DNA from: Nemophila menziesii
Taxonomy: Eukaryota; Streptophyta; Magnoliopsida; Boraginales; Hydrophyllaceae
Length of the DNA: 64,000 nt
Direction: 5' to 3'
NCBI GenBank assembly: GCA_029959085.1
Contig: JARWIR010000003.1
Location: forward strand, 34,716,005 to 34,780,004
The notes under the pieces are model-generated. The model was given only the letters and a program-made list of their open reading frames with translations, was not told where the DNA came from and did no database searches. The translations under genes and the position numbers were made by a program. Shown one piece after another: positions 21,596 to 33,303 of the stretch (position 1 is its first letter; each line of letters begins with the position of its first letter).

Positions 21596-22970
21596 GTAGT
21601 GAAAGAAGATTTACATGGAAATAAGAAGATTTAGGAAAGATATATGCAAAGAAGGAAAAGATAAAGCTGCCTTATGAATCTGAAATTCCAGCCACGTTTC
21701 AAATATGAGTCCATAACTTAAGATTGGCTAGGAATCTGGACGAGGGTCTGCACCAATAGAAAGCTCTTTCCAAGACAAGCAATTTCATATATTGGAACTC
21801 CTCAAACAGATAAGTATTGAATGAGATATGACCAAATCAAATCAGCAGTAGAATCTTACCTTTCCTAGAATTTAGGACTACGAATTTGAGAGTTCTTGAC
21901 TTGTCTTCCACTCCAAATAAATTCGACCTAGGGTTACCTAACACCTATAAATACACCCCTTAACCTCCTCTTTTCACACACTTCAGAGAATTAAACAAGA
22001 GGCTTAAGGTTTTCAAGTCAGAGCAAGAAGGCAAGGAGAAGCTAGTGCTGGAGGAATCCTGTTCTTACATCAACAGTCATCCTACCCTTTAGGTTTTTAA
22101 TTTATCTTTTGTACTTGAACATGAATTCCTTTTATTTTATGTTAGTCTTTAATTTTCTTATGAGCTAAATTTCTTTATACTTTAGAATCGAATTAAAGGG
22201 ATGAACCTTAATTAATTAATCTATGTTTTGAATTTGGGATTGTTTAGATTTAAACTGAATTGAGTTTTATATATTGTATATTACTTTGTTTTCATTACTA
22301 ATTCTTTTAGGAACAACTAGAATTAGCTGTTAGTATTTGGGCTATTCACTTTAGTGGCGTAGTGATCATCCGACAAGGGGGTTTGAATACAGATCTAGGT
22401 AATACCCGTGTAATGTCTGTTATTGACCGACAGGCTTAACTAGTTGCATAGCCAATGAGGTAAAATCATATCATCCAAAGAGGCATATTCGACCATACAG
22501 GTGTTTACCCGACAGGGGGCTAGGAGATATTAGAGTCCCGACTAATATTATAATTCTAATTCTACCCTTAAACATAGCATAGATTATATTGATTAAGTGG
22601 ATTCCTTGCGAGACTCAAGTATCTCTCTTATCTGAAGTTAGTCGTTTATTTGCTTTATTTCCTTTATTTCCTTTCTGTTTATTTAATTTGAGTCTTTATT
22701 TTATTTGCATCTTTTAATTTACAAAAACCAAACAAAAATTCTTATCTTTTATTATCTGTTTAGCAATTATTCTTACTACTTGATTAATATTTGGGTTGAA
22801 GCTAATCCGTCCCTGAGAACGAACTTGATTATCATATATTACTTGGGACAACCATACACTTGCGGTTAAGTGGTTCCTCTTTATTTATCGCTTTATTTTA
22901 TAACACCCTAGGACCCACCAGTATTGTACATGTTTCTTCTAAACAATACATCATAAAGGTGAAAAGTGTT

Positions 22971-24061
22971 ATGAAGAATATCCCCCGATGACTTGATATA
23001 TTTGATTCTGGGCAGGTTATCCGTAAGGTAATTGTTGCAGTCGAAATGTGTAAGTCGACAATGGTACAAGATTATCAATAGTCCTGAGTTTGCCAATGTG
23101 CATCTCAGACTTACATGAAACCATATGGGATGTCTTCTACTCACTACCCACTCCAATGATAAACCACGAGCGTCCGCTCTAACCATGCACTCCTACTAAA
23201 TGTTTGATGCAATATCACCAACTCTAGATACACCCCCTTTTGTCAATATACCAGATGTCTCATGGCCATGTAACAGGTTGATTTGCCTTTCAGATACATA
23301 AGATTTAATCTTATGCAAACTAGACTCAAAATCATACAGAGAAATTCCTAGTCCGAGAGTCTATTTGTCTTCTTATATCGGTGAGGCATCTTCCAGTATG
23401 TCAGATCATCATAACATTGTAATTGTTAAACGATTTGGATTAGGATTTGACAGTATCAGAAACGAGTACAAGATGGTTACGTTTGTTGAGATGGGTAGGG
23501 CGACTGTAACCATGGTTTACAATATTACTAGGAGAAATTGGTTAACGATCAATTTTGAATTCCCGTATTTATCAGGTTTAGGTGTTCCTACAAACGGTTC
23601 CTTGCATTGGACGACAGTTCGCAGGGATAGTGTGGCTCCGTTGCTGTTCATGGTTAATGATTAGAAAGGTATCACATCCTTTCATTTAATTAAAAAACTC
23701 ATGCTTTTGAAGTAATGCCATTTCCTCAAGGAGTGTTAGGTAATAACTTGAGAATGGTTAACGAGTCACTAGCAGTATTTTCTAGAGTTGGAGTTGATAC
23801 ATAGTTCATCGATATATATGGGTAATGTAACAATATGGGTTGGAAGCCTCATGGAAGAAACAAGCTAAAGTGGGGCCCTTTAATTACAAATCTTGTCACC
23901 TGCAATGGAAAACCCTTCTGTGAGGTAGGAATCACGATGATGATAACAACCTTTTCGTGCATGAGCTGATATCATGCAGAATCGACACAGGAGAAGTAAG
24001 TAGACTAGGGTTGTTCTTCAAGTCTATCATGGTTTATGTTGAAAGTATGATTGCAGCTTGA
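22971..24061 (+). pseudogene. F-box/FBA protein, gene B, decayed and separated from its promoter
   Basis: This is a paralogue of gene A. The F-box is readable from 22978 (DDLIYLILGRLSVR, a TAA, then LLQSKCVSRQWYKIINSPEF). The FBA region follows: PDVSWPCNRLICLSDT; an open stretch at 23365-23664 with FGLGFDSIRNEYKMVTF and GLGVPTNGSLHW; then a more damaged C-terminal part to the TGA at 24059-24061 (TGEVSRLGLFFKSIMVYVESM). Stops and frameshifts are scattered through it. The solo LTR inserted just upstream, 50 bp before the first ATG-like codon, so the original leader is cut. Confidence 0.75.
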
Positions 24062-24521
24062 TGACAACAGATAAAGAAGGCTGCTTAGGGAGAAATTATG
24101 GTCTTCTGGTGTTTAGGTTAATTGTTAGTATTAATATGTTTGGTAATTTGCAGTAGTTGTTATTTAGGTAATTAGTTAGGGTTGGAGTTTCATTGTACTG
24201 GGTATTTTAATTCTTGTAATATTAAAAATATGTTTACATTTCCCTTGTTACTATATAATCATAACTTAAATTAGCATAAAAATGGTAATATAGCAAAACC
24301 TACTAAGTATATTTAAACTTTAAAGTGTCTATAATGGAGAAAAATATATCAACACAAAAGGTGGTACCAATATGGTTTCTTAATATTTAAACTTAAAAAT
24401 TAAAAGGTTAGTCAAAAAATAGTCATTTTAATACATTGACTGAGAGTATACACAATTAATACGTATATTGCATTATAAAAAAAAAAGGCTCCATAAAAAT
24501 TATTTAAATAAAATAAATAAG

Positions 24522-24825
24522 GGGAAAATGACCCAAAAAATCAAAATAATATTATTTTCAGCCCAATAACATCAATGACAAAATTTCTTCCCAATAACAT
24601 CATTAACTAAATTTTGTCCTTGATGGGAATCGTCCTTGACGGGAATCGTCCTTGACGGGAATCGTCCTTGATGGGAATCTTCCTTGACGGGAATCGTCCT
24701 TGATGGGAATCGTTCTTGACGGGAATCGTCCTTGACGGGTAAACATGTAATCTTATAATAGTAAGTTAATGGATGATTCTTTGGGGCAAGTATAATATTA
24801 TTTTGATTTTTTGGGTCATTGACCC
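24522..24825. mobile_element. Mutator-type MITE, 304 bp, 9-bp target duplication ATAAATAAG
   Basis: ATAAATAAG is at 24513-24521 and 24826-24834. Left terminus: GGGAAAATGACCCAAAAAAT. Right terminus read inward: GGGTCAATGACCCAAAAAAT. The inverted repeats continue as CAAAATAATATTAT for about 34 bp in total. The 9-bp duplication points to the Mutator superfamily. There is no coding capacity; the centre is a 16-bp minisatellite. Confidence 0.88.
24614..24740. repeat. 16-bp minisatellite inside the MITE
   Basis: About eight tandem copies of CCTTGACGGGAATCGT, with T/C variation at GAYGGG. Unit length is constant. Confidence 0.9.
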
Positions 24826-25190
24826 ATAAATAAGATGGAAACAAATATAGCAACATAAAAGGCGATACCATGGTTTCTTATAATTTTTACTTGAAAAATG
24901 AATGGTTTAGTAAAAGAGTAGTTATTTTAATAAATTGACTGAAAGTATATGCAAAAACTTATATTGTATTATAAGATACGGCTTCATAAAAATTATTTAA
25001 TTAAATAAAATGAAAACAAATATAGCAACATAAAAGGTGATACCATGGTTTATTATAATTTTAACTTGAAAAATGAAAGTTTTAGTCAAAAAGTATTTAT
25101 TTTAATAAATTAACTGAAAGTATATACAATAAATACTTATATTGCATTATCATATACGGCTCCATAAAAATTATTTAAATAAATAAAATG

Positions 25191-26080
25191 GAAACAAAGA
25201 AATTCATTTCCAAAAAAAAATATTTTGAATTTTGGTTAGTCTTTAACTCCCCATGCACCCCACTACACCATGTATTGGGTAGTTATAATAATGGCTCCAA
25301 AATATTTTTATTTATTTTTGTTAAGAGAGTATTCAGAATTATTGACTCGGTTCATACCTACACTACTAGATTGGATGACCAAGGCACTGACCAGTGAGCT
25401 AATCTCAACTGGTTAAAAAACAATTATGTATTAGAAAGAATATTCTACTTTAAAAATTTGTAATAATTTAAAAGATTGTCGTAATACAATAATTAACCAC
25501 ACTAGGCACGCCATTAACACAGATTTAATATCACTTATATTTTTCGCGTAATTTTTTTGGTATTTCATAAATTATATAGATGGCTATTTAAATTTATTAT
25601 ATATTACTGTATATTAGATTTTGTTTTCTTTGTAAAATTTAACAAATGTGATCTAAAGTAATCGTCCATTAATTATTCAAACTAAATGTGATAACATGTC
25701 TAAAAGTTGAAAATTTAAAATTATTCTAATTATTTTACTATTACAAATTGCAATAATAAAAATTTAAAATATTCTAACCATATAAATACTAAATTTTCTA
25801 CTAACAATATAATACATACAAACTTCAAAAAAAATTAAGGGCCATAATAAAGTAAAAGTAAAATCTAAAAAAAATCATACATACCACATGGGTAACTAAG
25901 TTGTAAAACAATTTTACAATTTAAATGACAAGTAATACGAGTTAGGTTTACAAACTAGGTGTTACATAATATTGTCGAATAATGATTTTTTTCCAAGATA
26001 ACATAAATATAACTAAATAAAAATTTAGTCATATCATACAAAACTTAAATAATAAATATTACACTTATATAAACATATAT
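25191..26080. other. AT-rich intergenic region
   Basis: No gene, terminal repeat or RNA could be supported. It borders the 3' end of the FAR1-related pseudogene. Confidence 0.5.
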
Positions 26081-26161
26081 GGGGTGGTAGTCTCAAGAAC
26101 ATCGTCAAGGTGGGTGACATCGTCATCCTCCGGTTCGTCACAAAGATGTCTGTCAGGACAA

Positions 26162-28150
26162 TTAATTTTCTGGTGTCCTGAATATTTGCTCCTTTTTGTT
26201 TGCAACATTTCCATTAGGTCGGGGATCTACAAGATCTTCATTTGTTGGTCTTATAACAGGCGTAGGAGCGTGAACCCCGAACCTGGAACCGTATTCATTA
26301 TCAAAGTTGCTTGTCCGAGCAACAACATTCGTAATGGATTCTAGGGTATCACTGTATCCCCTTTTACTGTGTGTCGCGTGGAAACGCATTTCCTTCCACT
26401 TTGCGTTCAAGTAATCCATCCTGGCAGTCGCTATCTCTGTATGATGAAAATTGGACAAACACTTATCCTGGAGATTCCCACTACTCGAAGGTGTCCACCT
26501 GAACTTGATGCAACAATTAGGGATCTCCCTAACCCCCTCGACCTTCATCATATAGAAACAGTGTCTGAATGGTATTCCATGAGATTCATATAGAAGGCAG
26601 CTGCATTCGAGGGTCACCCTTGACCTGTCTGTAGAAATACAAACTTTCCTTATAAGCTTTGGATAGTTGCGGGATGCAATAACGAAAGTGCGAGAACCGT
26701 ATATTTGTGACCCTTGCGTGTGATATAGGTCACCCTGACTGGCTAATTCCTTCCTTACCTTAAAAAAGTGGCCCTAGTAAAATGCTTGCTCGCGTCAATC
26801 TCAATGTCATCTAACAATGTTGTCGTGACGAGACTAGTTTGGTTAGTGAGGTATTCTTCCTTGCTGGAATTGTCCTTAATGGTTACCATACCATTCAGGA
26901 ATGCTTTGACAAATTCAATAAACTTCACTCTCTTATTTAGAAACCTTTTAAGATAAGCGTTCATACTTTCACAACGCTGAGTTGCCTTGACAAACCCAAA
27001 AAAACTCCCTCGTAATTAGGCCTCGGCCCACATTACACGCTTTTCATAAGTCTCGATTATCCATCTGTCCTCACTGAGATCATGGTCATGTACCACCTTC
27101 CAGCAAACTTCTCCAAACAAATCAACAGAAACTGGCAGACCATGAGTTTCTTAAAAATAGCACCAAATCCATCAACCTTAACGTTAGTAACTATTTTTTG
27201 TTAAGATGCAACTTGCATAACCGATGGCCTACCATAGGGAATACAATTTCGATCACGGCTGCCATGGACCTATAACCGTCTGTTACGACCGATGTAGGTT
27301 TTTCTCATTCATTGTCTCGGTTAACGTCTCTAGTACCCATACATATGATTTAGTTGTCTCATTCTTCACCAAAGCAATGCCAAATATACACGTCCTACGG
27401 TGGTTGTTGACCCCCTCTAGTACAACTAGTGGGAAATAATAATCATTGGTCTTGTAAGTGGCGTCGAAAATGAGGACATCTACAAATACAACAAACTCTC
27501 TTCTAGATCTCCAATCACAAAAAAAACTTGTCAAGACGATTTTCCTCATTCACATTGTGCTTGAAAACAAACAAAGGATCACTCACACACCTACCCTCCA
27601 AATAATCTAATTTCACGTTGACATCACCTTCATTTATCTCATCCGACCTTATCCTACCGAGAGCATTGTATAGATCCTTCCTTAAAAAACCAACATTTTG
27701 ATACGCTCGGGCCTCCCTTACAAACATGTCCATGATCTTAGTGGTTGGTATACTCGAATCACGTAGTGCAATGGCTTGGTCAAGATGGCCTTCATCTATG
27801 TGCCTTTGTGACCTTAGAAAGTGTGACATGGATATAAGAGTTAACGGATGATTATGATCTATGACAAATAGAACCACTACAAAGTAGTCAAAGGTTGGGT
27901 CAAATTTGAATCTGAGCCTAGCCTTACAGTTGCTCTCGAACTCTTTCTTTCATCTCCAAGTAAATTTTTTGCCGAACCCCAACACACAAACGCACGCATA
28001 ACCGACCGACAACCTCACTACCTCCACCTGTCGCCTTATCCAACCGATCCTTCCTAACACTAAAACCAAGCGCGCGAGCATACGTGTTTTATAAAATATA
28101 CACTTCTTCCTCACTGGCAAACCTCATCTTCATGACATCGTCGCAGGTAA
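26162..28150 (-). pseudogene. FAR1-related / MULE-transposase-derived gene, decayed
   Basis: Reading leftwards, the order is as in FHY3/FAR1-type proteins and the MULE transposases they came from. A FAR1 DNA-binding domain lies at 28130-27860 (MRFASEEEVYI, stop, TYARALGFSVRKDR). It is followed by DHNHPLTLISMSHFLRSQR (27850) and a MULE domain at about 27470-27300 (LIFDATYKTNDYYFPLVVLE, GIALVKNETTKSYVWVLETL). A SWIM zinc finger lies near 26610-26560 (CSCLLYESHGIPFRHCFYM, CxC...HxC), then a C-terminal tail ending at 26162. Several stops and frameshifts separate the pieces. No terminal inverted repeats were found, so it may be either a host FRS gene or a decayed MULE. Confidence 0.75.
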
Positions 28151-28259
28151 AAGTTACAAGCCTGTCAACCCGCGTAGGTTTGTCGACCACCGTCGGTTTG
28201 TCAACACCATCACCGGAACAACTACCTATAAAACCAAATATAAAGCTTGATTAGGGAAC

Positions 28260-28800
28260 AACTACTTGGTTCTAGGGTCTACGGTATACTCGATGGGTTT
28301 ACTTCTAATGTTTTTTTTTGTGTAGTATTAAGGGTTTATTGTCTCCTGTTTATGGTTTATAGTTTTTAAGGTATATGGATTAAGGAACATAAACTAAGTA
28401 CTAAGGATTAGGTTTTAGGAGAAAGGGTTTACGATCTAGGAATTAGGGTATAGTGTTTAAGTTTCAAGGATTAGGGGACACAGATTAAGGTAGGGTGCTT
28501 AGTTGTCTACTAATAAGATTTTTGTTTTTGTAATTAATGAATTGGATTTTCCGTTTAAGGAATTCGAGTTTAGGTGTATGGATTAGGGTTTGGGTTCTTA
28601 GTTACGGTTGCATGTTTCCAAGCATTGGGTTTACGGTTAAGTGATACATGATTAGGGTCTAGTGTTTAGGTAAAATGGATTAAGGTTTAATGTTTCATAT
28701 TAATTGTTTAGGGTTTACGGTTTAAAGTTAAAGGATTAGGGTTTACGATTACGAATTTATGATTACGGTATCACGGTTGACTATTTACGACTACAGTTAT
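28260..28800 (+). repeat. Degenerate telomere-like low-complexity tract
   Basis: About 540 bp built from loose variants of GGTTTA, AGGGTTTA, GGATTAGGG and TACGGTTTA, resembling a decayed plant telomere repeat (TTTAGGG) or a diverged satellite. Exact TTTAGGG units are rare. Confidence 0.5.
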
Positions 28801-29419
28801 ATGTGCTATGTTGTTAATATTATATAAACATAATCATGTAACAAACACTAAACCATATAACAAACAAAAATTATAAACGAATCAATGTAATACATAAACT
28901 AACAATTTGAGGCCATTCTTTTTTATATACCCGCAACCGATACACATCATCTACACTTTAACACACTCCTTGCTTCAAGAGATACAACAACTTCAGATGT
29001 TTCTTCAGAATTCTCCACAACCTCCCCCTTTTATAGCCAAAAATCTATATCACCTATTACTATTACAACTTATAGGTAGTTGAAATATTCATTACATTAC
29101 ACTTACTACCACCAACCATATCAACATCACCTTTCTTATCAACATTACTACATTGGAGGAAAATGATAATAAATCAACTACCTACTCAATAAATACAATT
29201 ACAATTGACAAATTTACTTAGTCGGTCTAACCCGATCCGATTAAAAACCGATTACATATACATAACACAATAAGTATCGGGCATCATACATATTTAGAAG
29301 GAAAACAATCACTAACACCAATTAATTTGAAACTCACCAAGATTGACACATGTAAAGTATACATCATCAACCCTATACGACAAAACGATAACCAAACCAT
29401 AATATGGCCCGATAAGCTA
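28801..29419. other. AT-rich intergenic region
   Basis: No supported feature. Short direct and inverted A/T-rich words only. Confidence 0.5.
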
Positions 29420-29721
29420 TCTAATATATAAAATGAAGATCAATAGTTGAATGTGTTATGTGTTATTTGACGTTTTCCATGTGTCATTTTACTTTTTACA
29501 TTTTTCATTTTACTTTGTTATATAATATCTTATATTATTTTCTTTTACTATGATGTGTGTCTTTTATTTTCTTTTTCCTTAAAAATTTGTAATATAAAAT
29601 TTTGAAATACATTGTTTGAGATAATTTTTTCCGATTAACATAGCATATTACAATTTATTTATTTATTATAATTTCAAACTTGAATTGCATTTCCCGTATA
29701 TCTTACCGGATACAAACCTAG
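29420..29721 (+). mobile_element. Probable non-autonomous Helitron, 302 bp
   Basis: It starts TCTAATATATAAAATGAAG after an A and ends ACAAACCTAG before a T, fitting the Helitron rule (A/TC ... CTRR/T, no target duplication). A short imperfect hairpin (CCCGTATATCTTACCGG) lies about 10 bp before the end. There is no coding capacity. Confidence 0.5.
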
Positions 29722-30424
29722 TTAGATTTTATGTCTAAATATTTGGAACGAAAAAGTAACCCTCTTCATTAAATCGGAAATGCCACAAACCTTACATGGA
29801 AGTGACATAATATTTCCGACCAAAAAAAATGACATAATATTTTATTATACTTTAATTCAGATGGTGACACGCGTACGATTCTGTAATTATATCGTATCTT
29901 CGAACGTTGACTTTTAGAAACAAAAAATAAACCTCGTTTGTTTTCTTGAACGAAAAACATTCCTACAGCCGCCATTTTGAAAAAGTATGGGAACAATTTT
30001 ATCGATTAAAATATATTAAACCACACTATTCTTTTTTATTTAAACGAATTGCTACAATTTAGTGACACGACAATTCACTGCGCGCAATAAATGAGGGTAT
30101 ATTGCCTGAATTATGTTCGCCGCATTAATAGCAGAGGGGCAACAAAGACATTTGGTTTTCAATTAGGTAACATTATTTTTTCCTTGGTTCTCCTTGCACC
30201 ACGTCATCGATCCATCGCCGTGTCAAGCATCCTGTCATGCGTACACACACCCCATGTATGCAAGAAATTTCCGACTGCTTGCCCCTCTTATAATTTTTTC
30301 TCTAGGTATAGCTTTAGAGTTTGTATGTTAAGGAGAGAGAAGACATAATACAAGCTAACAAGTGGAGTGTATGACTAGACAACTTTCTATAAAGTGAGAA
30401 ACAATTTATCAGAGACTTTTCAGA
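29722..30424. other. Intergenic region between the Helitron and LINE remnant 2
   Basis: No convincing gene. A plus-strand open frame at 30091-30348 has no recognisable domain. The word AAATGACATAATATTT occurs twice around 29804-29840. Confidence 0.4.
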
Positions 30425-33170
30425 TTTTTTTCTTGTCATTTGAAGGAATTACAATAACCTACTAGAACGATCTAATGTAGCTAAACTATCGGAAAATTCA
30501 ATTAAATATTTTGTCGGACACCTAGACATGTCGATTCCCAGACTACTTAGTTTAGCAACCTTATTCGCAATCTGGTCAAATTCTCTTTTTATGTGAAAGA
30601 TCTTACATCTCAGAAATCTCTTTAGCCAGCTGAGTATTTCACCAATCATTGGACGTATTCTCCAATTGGTACTACCTCCCTGTGTAATACCTTGAACAAT
30701 TCCAAGGTTGTCAGAGTAAAAAGAACTACTCTGAAAATTGAGATCTGCTGCAGATCTCATGGTTTGAAGAACGACCCAAACTTCACCTTCAAGTATTGTA
30801 TTAACTCTAGCTCTTTTGACAATCTTATGGTTGATCAATCCCTCTTTATAAACTCCAATTGACACAATAACCGTTGGTTTCCAGCTAGGGCTGCAAATGA
30901 ACCAAGCCGCTCACGAGCAGCTCGAGCTCGGCTCGGAGAAAAGCTCGTTCGAGATCGGCTCGAATGTAAACAAGCTCAAGCTCAAGCTCCATTTTAAGCT
31001 CGATACGTAAACAAGCCTGCTCGAGCTCGGCTCGTGAGCTCGTTTAAAATTATGAATTATAAATAAAAATAAATTATCTACTTATAAATATATTACTAAA
31101 CCTTCAATATCTAACTAGATATTTTTAATTTCTTTAGACATTTATTTTTTCATTAGTGTTATGTTTCATATTTTCATACCACACACTCATGAAAGTCCCA
31201 TTTCAACCATAAAAAATAAATTGTTCATGAGCAACTCGTGCTCGACTTTAAAAAAGATTGTTCAATAAGTTAAACAAACAAGTTCTAACATTTCTTATTT
31301 GGATGATTGGAAAGCTCGGGCTCGGCTCGTTTAAATTTGAGCTCGGCTCGGTCCGGCTCGTTTAAATTTGAGCTCGGCTCGGCTCGGCTCGAGAAATTAA
31401 ACAAACCAAGCCTGTACATCTACTATTCGGCTCGGCTCGGCTCGTTTGCAGCCCTATTTCCAGCTATTAATAAAGGAGGCATCATTCATCCAAACATAAT
31501 CAGTGTCATCATTAATGAACAGGTTAGTGTTATTATCAGTAGATTTAACTGGGTTGGGCAACTAATCATCCTTATTTGCTCTTCCAAGATCATCAGAAAA
31601 TAAATATTTCAATAGAGATTTTTACTTTTCATTGATTTCTATAATATTCCAAGATTTTTTTTCGAATAGTCCTCTCATCCTTACCTTCCAAATATTCCAA
31701 ATCGTAACAAATACTGTTGCAGTTTCCATTCTCCTATTCCACCCATTTTTTGAATAGTTCTCAATAATAGTTCTTATCCATTCGCTAACAATTCCATTAA
31801 ACGAATCGTCGATTTCGCATTGAAGTTGAGAATTAGCCCAAACACCCATACTAAACAGACATTTAATAAAGAGGTGTGTTATGGATTCCGCCTCATTCTT
31901 GCACCATTCACATATGTCATTATCACTACATTTTCTTTTTTTCAGATTGTACTTTGTTGGAATAGCATTATTGTGTAATGTCCAAATAAAGTTCCTAATC
32001 TTGAGGGGTACATTCAAATCCAAAATAATATTCCACATTTTAGTATCATTAGATTCTCCATCTATGGAGGATTCTCCTTCTTTATCCTTCTCCTTTTATA
32101 CCAACCTATGATAACCAGATTTCGTCGAGTATTCCCCATCTTTAGTCTCTGGCCAAATAATATTATCTTATTTATCGAGTTGCAAAATCGGTAATTTCCT
32201 AATATCAACTATATACCTTGATGTACAAAAATCCTTCAGAATATCGAAATTCCAATTAGAAAAATTATTATTAAAACATTCCGCCAGCTTGTTGATCTTA
32301 CAATCCTTCAGCTTATCTAATTTGTAACCTTTCGAAATTCAAGAGTCACTCCACACATCAATAATAATACTATTGCCGACCTGCCATATACATTCCTCCT
32401 TAAGAAAAAAAATGTCTTTATAAATACTTCCCCAGCTCCAAGATCTTTTATTTTTAAGTTTAGCGTTCCACATGTCTGTATTAGAGAAATAGATCCCTTT
32501 TAAAACCTTAGCCACCAAAGAGTCGGGATTATAGAGGATTCACCATGCTTTCTTTCCAAGAAGAGCTACATTCATCTTACGAAATTTTCTAAACCCTATA
32601 CCACCCATTTTTTTAGCTTTATCAAGTTTTTTCCATTTAATCCAATGGATTCTTTTTTTATCTCCTGCATTCTACCAAAACTTAGCCACGATACTACTAA
32701 GCCTTTTACATAGTGTTATAGGGAATTAAAAAATGGACATAGCATAATTCGGAATCGATTGGAGTACAGCCTTAATCAATACTTCTTTACCTCCATCCGA
32801 TAATAATTTTGAAACCCAACTTGCAGATTTGGCCATGAACTTGTCTGTAATATAGTTTAGGTTTTCAATTTTAGATCTTTTGAGAGACATTGGAATACCC
32901 AAATATTTTCACATAGAATTGTAAGCTCGATGTTTAACATATTAACAATATTCCTTGCTTTATCGTCGGATAAGCCATTACTAAACATAATAGTTGACTT
33001 ATTGAAGTTAATTTTTTGTCTCGAAGCGCCACAGTATTTTGATAAGATATTTTTGAAAGCATTAATTTATTTTTCATTTACCTCCAAGAAAAAAATAAAT
33101 CATCCGCAAACAGCAAATGGGTAAGCCTTAGAGCGGCTCTAGCTAGAGAAATTCATTTTATGTTACCCTC
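30425..33170 (-). mobile_element. Decayed L1-type LINE (remnant 2): RT, zf-RVT and RNase H pieces
   Basis: From right to left: reverse transcriptase pieces (about 33160-32200; INFNKSTIMFSNGLSDDKA, WVFQCLSKDLK) full of stops and shifts. Then an open zf-RVT segment at 32038-31622 (NVPLKIRNFIWTLHNNAIPT, CSDNDICEWCKNEAESITHL), and an open RNase H-like segment at 30865-30449 (EGEVWVVLQTMRSAADL, YSDNLGIVQGI, WLKRFLRCKIFHIKREFDQ). A tail like TTCAAATGACAAGAAAAAAA closes it near 30425. A 571-bp hAT MITE is inserted between the zf-RVT and RNase H parts. Confidence 0.75.
30886..31456. mobile_element. hAT-type MITE, copy 1, 571 bp, 8-bp duplication TTTCCAGC
   Basis: The termini are TAGGGCTGCAAATGA and, read inward from the right, TAGGGCTGCAAACGAGCC. 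TTTCCAGC occurs at 30878-30885 and 31457-31464. Both ends are rich in GAGCTCGGCTCG-type words and the centre is AT-rich. An 8-bp duplication and TAGGG termini fit the hAT superfamily. Confidence 0.9.
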
Positions 33171-33303
33171 TCGACATTCAAAATTGATTAGACCAATTAA
33201 GCCTTCAGTGAGCATAGAAAACAGCAATAATTAACATCTAACTATTGAAACTAACTACTATATTAATATGCCTTAAAAGCAAACATATACCATCTCTTAG
33301 TCC

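Larger units (their letters stand above)
14483..21601 (+). mobile_element. CACTA (En/Spm) DNA transposon, 7119 bp, 3-bp duplication AAA
   Basis: The left end is CACTACTGGAAATGCGG and the right end read inward is CACTACTGGATTCGCC, giving a 10-bp perfect terminal inverted repeat. AAA flanks both ends (14480-14482, 21602-21604), the 3-bp duplication expected for CACTA elements. Dense GTCGTCGCTAA/TTAGCGACGAC repeats fill both subterminal regions. It encodes two genes on the plus strand: a TNP2 transposase (tnpD type, truncated) and a Ptta/En/Spm protein (tnpA type, one nonsense codon). Both genes are damaged, so the copy is probably not autonomous. Confidence 0.95.
14047..22920 (+). mobile_element. 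Solo LTR, split by a CACTA transposon; 5-bp target duplication GTATT
   Basis: The element starts TGATGTCTCCC at 14047 and ends GGACCCACCA at 22920. GTATT stands on both sides (14042-14046 and 22921-22925), as expected of LTR retrotransposon insertion. The same TG...CA unit, uninterrupted and 1549 bp long, occurs at 54096-55644. Removing the CACTA element and one AAA leaves about 1.75 kb. There is no internal domain, primer site or second LTR, so it is a solo LTR left by recombination. Near the start lies a short inverted repeat (GATGTCTCC ... GGAGACATC). A TATA box is at CCTATAAATACACC near 21945. The tail (TACACTTGCGG) resembles plant Ty3/gypsy LTR ends; the lineage is uncertain. Confidence 0.8.
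24340..25190. repeat. Three-copy tandem repeat, about 175 bp per unit, first copy interrupted by a MITE
   Basis: Units start near 24340, at 24841 and at 25016, each with a phrase like ATAGCAACATAAAAGG, then ACCATGGTTT, and ending CTCCATAAAAATTATTTAA. The last two are exactly 175 bp apart. The first becomes about 187 bp once the MITE and its duplication are removed. Confidence 0.75.

Noticed and set aside
14047..22920. Interpretation of the 8.9-kb TG...CA unit as a complete LTR retrotransposon with internal genes
   Set aside because: The only genes inside belong to the CACTA element, and the 54096-55644 copy shows that the unit without it is a single LTR with no internal domain.
24572..24871. 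Minus-strand open frame with repeated RFPSRTIPVK-like peptide
   Set aside because: It is only the translation of the 16-bp minisatellite within a MITE.
26084..27439. Plus-strand open frames across the FAR1-related pseudogene
   Set aside because: The minus strand carries recognisable MULE and SWIM motifs in the right order; the plus-strand frames are shadows.
30091..30348. Plus-strand open frame of 85 codons
   Set aside because: No domain, poor composition, and no splice or promoter context to support a gene.
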